64,000 nt of DNA, taken from positions 1 through 64,000 of the forward strand of contig JADNRV010000151.1 of the NCBI GenBank assembly GCA_015499995.1. Reading direction: 5' to 3'. The notes beneath the pieces were generated by a model that did no database searches, was not told the origin of the DNA, and saw nothing but the letters and a program-made list of their open reading frames with translations. Made by a program: the position numbers and the translations under genes. The DNA comes from Flammula alnicola. Taxonomy: Eukaryota; Basidiomycota; Agaricomycetes; Agaricales; Strophariaceae. Of this stretch, positions 57,390 to 64,000 are shown one piece after another. How positions within the stretch are numbered: the first letter of the stretch is position 1; the number at the start of each line of letters is the position of its first letter.

Positions 57390-58336
57390 CGTGACGTCCG
57401 AGTCCACTGTCTGTCTTTGTTGAAGCCCAAGAACGAGAGACTAACGCGAAAGGGAAACGCCAATGTCCACACGGCGCAGCAAGCAAAAGCAACACATGGT
57501 CTTCGGCATGTTGTCATGCTGATGTAATTCTCCTCTATGACCGGGCCGATCGGGAAAACCCGTTAGATATTCGCCTCGAGTTCATCCCTGCTCATCCCTG
57601 TGCATCGTTCATTCAACTTGCATTCAACTCGGAAATGGTCTTAACACCCAGTCACCTCGCTCTTATCGTACGCTTGAACCCTGACCAATTTCAAGTCAAG
57701 TGGATTCACAGGACAAGCGGCGCACGTAGCCTTTGTTCCATTCAACCTGAAGTTCTCGTTATTAATTCAACGCCACTGCCAATCACAATCGCCAAGCTAG
57801 CGTATCAAGCCTAGCAGGCGAGTGATTGATTATAACCATAACTTTAATGAGCGAAATCCAAAGGAACAATGTTGTAACTGGTTGCTAGGAATAAAGAGCG
57901 CTCGTTCTGCCACGACCTCTGATATCCGACCACCAAATGGGTGCATGCCTCACCTCTGACTGATTTCAACTGATACCAATGTGCGCTCAACATTACTTTA
58001 AACTCCAAAGTTTTTATTTCTTGATGATTTTATGATGATGGAACTACTATGCCGCCTCAACCTGCTGTATTCCGAGTCGGCCAACTGATGTCTCTGAACT
58101 CATCTAGCCGGGGCGCTCTGAAATTTTTTTGCTCAATTCAAAACCTGTCGAACCCCCTTACAACGCAAATGGCCCATCTCTGTCATCGAACCTCATTTCC
58201 GAATATCATCATACGCTTGACGTGCTACGTAAGTCTTACTCAGCTCTGGACCACTATTTAACCAACGCCCTCTGCACGTTGGAAATGTAGAACCTACCCG
58301 GCTGGATTCGGATTCGTTCTCTTCAAATTCAAAAAG
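57390..58336. other. Intergenic, promoter side of the secreted protein gene
   Basis: No supported gene in about 950 bp. Confidence 0.4.
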
Positions 58337-59891
58337 ATGTTTAACTCTAAGGTTCGTTTCTTTCTTGACAATGTCGTTCTAGTCCTCACGATTCATGTTT
58401 TAAAACTCCAGTTCATCCTTCTCGCACTGGCTGCGCTGACGCAGGTCGTCTTTGCATTGCCACATTACAGAATCACACAGAGAGATAACACCGTCGCCTA
58501 CCTCGCAAGGGACAGTAAAGATCGTCTCCTCGCATACAGGGCCGATGGCTCTCGCATTCGTCGGTACCCTGTATCTACTCAGCCCCGTCAGGCTTCCTCT
58601 CCGTCATTGACGCGCCGTGGGGCGAGTTCTTGTACGAGCCTCAGTATTGATCAGGTCAAGGCCTGTACGTATTTCTGAACCAATTTCCTCAGATTTGGTA
58701 CAGCAGATTAAAATTTATACCTTGAAGTGCCGGCGTTTTCGAAAATACAGCAGTACGCGACCAATACGTTTGGAAGCGGATCAGTGAACATCGTAACGAA
58801 CCCCTCCGATGTAAGTTTGCTTCAAAGTCTGTCCAGTGTCGTGTCCAGTACTCACATGACCGCCACTGACATCTAGTTTCCTGATCGAGGCGCTCTCGCT
58901 TGCGTCGATACTTCAACCCCTGTGGCTGTTTCGACATCAGGTACTATATACATGCATAAATCCCATTTACAATAACTTCTTACGTCTGTCCTTCAGGAAA
59001 TCTCCAATGCAGCTCGAGCAGTACAGTTACTGGGGTAGCATCTGGAGCAGGGACCAATACTACTGCTACTCAGTCGGTTCAAGTCACGACGACCAATAGT
59101 GGGAGTTGGACAGTGACTCGTACGTATTCGTGTTCTTTCTGCCCCCTTTCACCCCTGAAGAATTTAGTGCTAATACGTAAATCCTCATTTTGAATGCTAT
59201 TTCAGAATCTTCCTCGATAGGAGCAACCGCTGAGTTCAATGTCGGATTCTCCATCCCTGACCTGTTCGACGTTGGAGCATCCTTGTCGACAACAACGACG
59301 TTCACGAATGAACAGTCCCAAGGGTAACCAACTTTCGTAGATTTCCGTACCTTAAAGCACTGAATGCCTTGAATATCAGTTTCTCCACAGAAACTTCCGT
59401 TTCATCCTCGTCAACTGTCAACATTGCGCCTGCTGATGGTAAAACATGCAATATAGTGGTATGTACACTTACTTCCGTAGCATATTTTATGTCATTTGTA
59501 CTGATATTATCATTCATCGACAGGGAAACCTGACGACGTGCAACGTCCAAGGTACGGGTAGCATCAATATGGTCGCCTCCGGGTTTGTGTGGTTCAACTA
59601 CGACGATTCCGTCAGTCTCTTCCTTGCTCGCTATTCTTACAATACGTTCTGAGTAATTGTCTAAACTAGCGTCCCCTGGTGTCGGACCCGAACGGCGGCT
59701 CACACTTCAAATGTGCGTGTCGAATGCCGTCCTCAGACTCGTATCATCTCACTGACTCAACCATCATTTTCGATATAGATGCCGTTCAGATCGAATCAGT
59801 CCTCTCGAACGATGAGCGCTCGAGTAAGGTGGCGTTCCAGGGTAGTATGTCGGGACAAACGACTGCGGATTTCAAGACGAAGTGTGATTAG
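58337..59891 (+). CDS. Secreted beta-rich protein, possible aerolysin/ETX-MTX2-like module
   Basis: Nine proposed exons (58337-58351, 58412-58664, 58728-58810, 58877-58940, 58997-59119, 59206-59323, 59380-59458, 59524-59610, 59670-59891) keep frame for 347 residues. The first intron interrupts the signal peptide, which ends near VVFALP. After a short basic propeptide-like part, the middle (exons 4-7) is dominated by alternating Ser/Thr and hydrophobic residues around a SIPDLFDVGASL turn. That pattern is typical of the long amphipathic strands of aerolysin/ETX-MTX2 beta-pore-forming proteins. The C-terminal exon has paired cysteines (FKCACRMPSS). The fold call rests on pattern only; a cell-wall or lectin-like secreted protein is an alternative. 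Some splice sites (donor GTCAGT at 59611, acceptor at 58727) are tentative. Confidence 0.6.
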
Positions 59892-60830
59892 TAAATGCCC
59901 TGCGCCATTTATCTTCATTCGATGCGGCACGCTATCCCATCCGTACTCTACGTACCTATATATTGTCTGTATTTCTCCTGTCAATACTGATGACACCGTG
60001 TGGGATGGCATTGTTTTTACGACCTCTCCTTCCCAGCGCTAAAACAGTCGGGACGCACTCGTCCATCTATCCATTTCTGTGATTGCGGCGGTTTTGCCGT
60101 CATCATAGTTACACGTACTTACCAGGTTAGAGGCCGGCCATCTACGGACAATGAGCCAAGCTGACCCTGCCGGACACTGTTAAGCTTCAGCCCGAGACCG
60201 GGTTTTCGAAAGCCGCTTCGGTATCGCTTAATTCTCCTCGATTTCTAAGCTCGTTTCATAGCCTAATGGAAACAATTTCTCAGCTACATTCAACCTTAAC
60301 GTAGCTGCGGAATCAACATATGCATATGATGTAGATCCGAGTCGACACATTCTAAAAATAAGCGCCGGTGATTCTCCCACCAGCAGCGGTGTCTACTTTT
60401 CCATCCACCGTCCACGGCTCTCGAGGAGCCAACTTTAGGCTGATTTTCGCATGTAAAAGGTTAGGTACGTTATTATTTCATCCTATCATATCTCATCCCA
60501 CCTATTTCGGTGTTCGTTCCTATCCATATCCCTGCCCAGTACATTCTCATCCCATGCTTTGTCAACCTGGCCAAGTGTGTCGCATTGATTCGTAATGCTC
60601 AATCCCTCTGCACTCATCCAGTATTGATTCTCCCGTCCTGCAGTGTTTCCCAAGACACCTCGACACCGAGGATATCATGGTATCACGAAGGATGTGCGGG
60701 TCCCATTCACATTCTTCGGATGAGGCCTGTCGCTCGGGCAATGAGAAAAGGCAGTGTATTCCGAGCTCTCTACCTCGTCCTCATCAAAAGGAACTGCCTT
60801 TGATTTCCCTTCAAAAACTACAAAGCCTAT
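59892..60830. other. Intergenic, no supported gene
   Basis: No recognisable feature between the secreted protein gene and the broken NACHT gene. Confidence 0.4.
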
Positions 60831-60832
60831 CG

Positions 60833-62264
60833 CTAGATATACATGTATATGTAGTGAATATCCCATGTGCCAAGAAAGGGCCATTGAATGAGGGAGGGGA
60901 TGAGAGAAGAAATGCAGTGACTCACCCGCATCAGAATCTCTAGCAGCTGGGAAACCCAGGCAAAAAAGATGAACGGTATAATCCTCTGCGGCGCTGCTGG
61001 GGCGGTCTCCTCGATTCTCTCGGGAACCGGCTCCACAGACAAATCCTCCCATTCGTGCGACAGGGACACGTAGCAAACATCGTTCTCTGGCCTGTGCGAA
61101 TGATCTTGGATGGGTATATTGGATTCCTTTGAAGATGGTAAGAATGAACACGTTTAGAAAATACGCAAATCGCACTTTGATGTAAACCAGACTCGCCACA
61201 GCTAACTCATGTAGGGAGTCCTCGAATATTTTGGAAAAATCTGAATCCTCCGATACGTCGAGAACATTCTTGATCATGTCGGAGGACAGGATGTGATAGT
61301 CTAACTGCGCGAATGGCGTGTCCGCGTCATTTTCCGCAGATGATAGCCCAAGAACGACCCTCAAGCGTGCACGGGAAGGTTATGACGTGAGTCAATGTAC
61401 TTTATGACAGTCGACGCATATATAAATTGCCCAGAGGATTTTTCGACGAGGTGATCAGTGTCTTCGACACTGGGCCAGTTGAAGGGAAGATAAGTCTGCG
61501 ATGGATAATTCTCCTTTATCTCCGCAAATTTTGATTCCCAAAGGCACGCATGTCAGCATCGGGCTCGTAGGAATCATCCAATGGAAGTCCTATCATTAGA
61601 GAGCCATCGACAAGCTATTGAACGCTTGTCGAATATCGTGTTCTGGACGACTGGCGACAGGAAGAAAAGGGGAAATGTCAATTGTCTGACAGCTGCCGAG
61701 AGAGCGGCCAGAATGTCACTCTGCGAACTCACATCATTGCACTCGTCCAAACCATCAACGATGATCAACCGGGGCCCGTCGCACATTGGAAGAACCTTGA
61801 TTCCCGTCCCTCACAGTGGTCTGGTTGAATGGTTTGATGAGTAGCGCCTGTGTTTGGGACGCGACGGAGCGGGGAAAGAGGGATGGATCGTGGTCAACTG
61901 CCATTGCAACATGGACGCGTAGTTCTGGGATAGTTAATAGGCAAGGCTTGGGATGAAATAGGCCTTGTTGTGGCCTGCCGCCGTTCAGGAAAAAGAAAGA
62001 GGCGGCAAGAACTCCCGCTTCCGCACACAACTCCGCGATGGTCTGAGCAATGGCTAATTTTCCGCATCCAGCTGGACCATACATCCACAGAAAATACTGT
62101 ATATGTTTAGGATCCTCGAGACAGTCCATGGTCTTTTTGTTGATGGCTTGTCGCGTATGAGGGTGGCATTTCGGCGGATCGAAACGCTCAGCGGAGTCAT
62201 GGAATGCGCCCAATGCGATGTTCTGTCGCAGGATCTCCATAGCTGATAGATGTTTAGTGAACAT
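60833..62264 (-). pseudogene. Diverged NACHT NTPase gene (copy I), broken
   Basis: Minus-strand pieces in family order: EILRQNIALGAFHDSAERFD and PPKCHPHTRQAI, Walker A-like GPAGCGKLAIAQTIAELC (62.05-62.2 kb), Walker B LIIVDGLDECN (61.76 kb), then SSGQFIYASTVIKY (61.4 kb), VVLGLSSAENDADTPFAQLD (61.3 kb) and a hydrophobic tail near 60.9 kb. Frames change between Walker A and B and again after the Walker B piece, so it cannot encode one protein without repair. The Walker A Thr/Ser is replaced by Leu. It belongs to a different NACHT lineage from the cluster: it lacks the MAYFEDPRD exon and has another linker. It lies just upstream of copy H on the opposite strand. Confidence 0.7.
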
Positions 62265-62699
62265 TTTCCTACTTAAATTGATTTTCGTGAGCTAGACATA
62301 TCCTTGGCGCGGCTGGCACCGAGGTTGGCTGACGTATGGATATGTTGCAATACCCTGAGCCTCGGAGAACATTGTCTCTGTCAGGAAATGCTGAGAATGG
62401 TGGGTCCAGAGACGGAGGACGTGACGGCGAAAGAAAGAAGGACAGAAAGGTACATAAATAGATTGGTTAGATGGTGTGGTGTCGTGCGTGGTTCGTGGGA
62501 GTGACAATCCAACGTTGAACGGGGGCTGTGCAGGCACACTTCCACTGCCTTCAAAGTTACTTCGACATCAACTCACGGCTTCCAACCATTTTTAAGTGAG
62601 ATTTCCCTAGGTCTATGTACCGACTAAACTCTACGCTGCTCACGCGATTCGCTGTTATTTACCGCGCCTTCAGAAAACCCAAAGAAGCCAGCCGAGAGA

Positions 62700-64000
62700 A
62701 TGGCTTACTTTGAAGACTCTCGAGACGTCATTTTTTCCGATTGTACACTCAATGGAGTATTCAACATTGGGTTGAGTGGTGTGTAACAAGACCATATACC
62801 AGCCAAACCTTCGTAACTTAGGCTATTTTATAGGGCTTCAAATATTATCTCAGAGTATCACACCCGGCGCAACACATGATGCTGCACAACAGGATCCCCC
62901 TTCAAAGTGTCATCCAGATACGCGCAAAAAAGTAATCAAGACAATCCTCGAGTGGACACATGGGCCTCTTGAGACCGACGAGTCGCGAATATTTTGGATG
63001 AATGGTCCAGCGGGCGTAGGAAAGACAGCAATCGCATGGACAGTCTGCGAGCGACTGCTGGAGTCCGGTCAACTTGGTGGAAGCTTCTTCTTTTCACGAA
63101 TGGCGGCTGGGCGGAACACCTATGAATCCCTCTTTCCTGCTATTGCATACCAGCTCGCTAGCGCCGACCGACCGACAATTCGCAAAGCAATTGAGGAGAA
63201 AATCAAGGACGATCCTGCGATTCCGAAGAAAAATATGAAGCTCCAACTCGAAAAGCTCATCATTGAACCCCTTCGACTACTCGATCCGGCTACAAGCCCC
63301 CTCATCATTGTCATTGATGGACTCGATGAATGCCAAGGAGAGACGACCCAGAAAGCAATAGTCCAACTCCTGGGCTCCCTGTCTCGATACCCAAGTCTTC
63401 CTGTCAAGTTTATCCTGATGAGCCGACCGGAGCCTTGGATTCAACACGAATTCGACACTCTGTTGTTATTGCCGCATACTCGTCGAACCTTTCTTGAGCA
63501 AACATCAGAGACAGACGAAGATATTCGGACTTTTCTTCGATCGGGGTTCACAGATATCTGCAGCGCCCCAGACCACCAACGGACAATGGTAAATGTACCG
63601 AAGCCCTGGCCTAGCCCCAGCGTTGTTGGTGAGTTTGTCGAAGGGGCATCGGGACAATTCATCTACGCCTCGACAGTGCTTAAATTCGTCGGCGACCCAT
63701 CCAATCAACCTACTGTTCAGCTCGACCTTATCCTTAGTGCCGCCAGGGCTTCGAACATTGGTAACTCGACCAATCCCCTGGCCGCCCTCGATCGGCTGTA
63801 TGTCCAGATTCTCTCAACATCTGTGGACAAGCAGCAGACCTTGGATGTTTTGGGCGCCGTCATTGCCCTGACTGAGATCAATGTTGTTAATGCTTACGTG
63901 CATTACTTAACCAAGCCCTGTCGAGTCGCGGAAGAGCTCCTTGGTCTTCAACCCGAGAAGGCTTTGAGGACAATTCGGTCCCTGGTAGATGTTTCCAAGG
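62700..64000 (+). CDS. NACHT-domain STAND NTPase, copy H (partial, continues beyond window)
   Basis: Exon 1 62700-62778 and exon 2 from 62834, open to the window end in the NACHT frame. It belongs to the C/E type (PGATHDAAQQDPPSKCHP, SADRPTIRKAIEEKIKDDP). Walker A GPAGVGKTAIA and Walker B LIIVIDGLDE are intact; the usual TSRPEPW reads MSRPEPW. The N-terminal motif is degenerate: VIFSDCTLNG replaces VYISGGTFNG. It stands about 9 kb outside the main cluster but keeps the same 5' flank (62581-62699), so it moved with its promoter. The C-terminal exons are not visible. Confidence 0.8.

Noticed and set aside
1..64000. CRISPR arrays, rRNA, tRNA or prokaryotic operons
   Set aside because: None recognised. 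Gene structure with many short introns is fungal. A tRNAscan run would be needed to exclude small tRNA genes.

Overview
The window looks like nuclear DNA of a filamentous basidiomycete, most likely an Agaricomycete. Genes are split by many short GT-AG introns of about 45-105 bp. The recognisable families are fungal: heme-thiolate peroxygenases, NACHT-type STAND NTPases (NLR-like), F-box-like proteins, an OTU cysteine protease and a secreted beta-rich protein. No CRISPR array, operon, rRNA or tRNA was recognised.

Left flank (1-10.9 kb): two heme-thiolate peroxygenase genes on the minus strand (one cut by the window edge), a candidate 958-bp element with perfect 31-bp terminal inverted repeats, a four-exon F-box-like gene and a basic, probably nuclear protein of unknown function. 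Large stretches are empty.

Central cluster (10.9-53.4 kb): a duplicated locus built from three gene types: a five-exon NACHT NTPase of about 600 residues, an intronless F-box-like gene of about 445 residues, and a six-exon OTU protease. One intact F-box/OTU pair sits head to head in the centre (28.7-35.4 kb). To the left, NACHT genes read rightwards and F-box copies leftwards; to the right the orientation is reversed. The locus is therefore a degenerate palindrome whose arms are tandem arrays. Seven NACHT loci lie in the arms. Four appear intact (B, C, D, E; E has a shifted tail), two carry single-base frameshifts (A, F) and one has lost its whole ATPase core (G). Two F-box copies are intact and three are broken. 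There are two truncated F-box-promoter/OTU chimeras and several orphan NACHT ends. A decayed host gene for a membrane protein (26.6-27.9 kb) is stranded among the repeats.

Right flank (53.4-64 kb): a single-pass membrane protein gene, a putative palindrome-rich repeat, a nine-exon gene for a secreted protein with a possible aerolysin-like beta module, a diverged broken NACHT gene, and a further NACHT gene (H) running off the edge.

Working together (inference): the cluster combines NLR-type sensors with two ubiquitin-pathway families (F-box adaptor, OTU deubiquitinase). Patchy sharing of sequence blocks between NACHT copies indicates gene conversion. This is what one expects of a birth-and-death immune or non-self recognition locus, but function cannot be shown from sequence alone.
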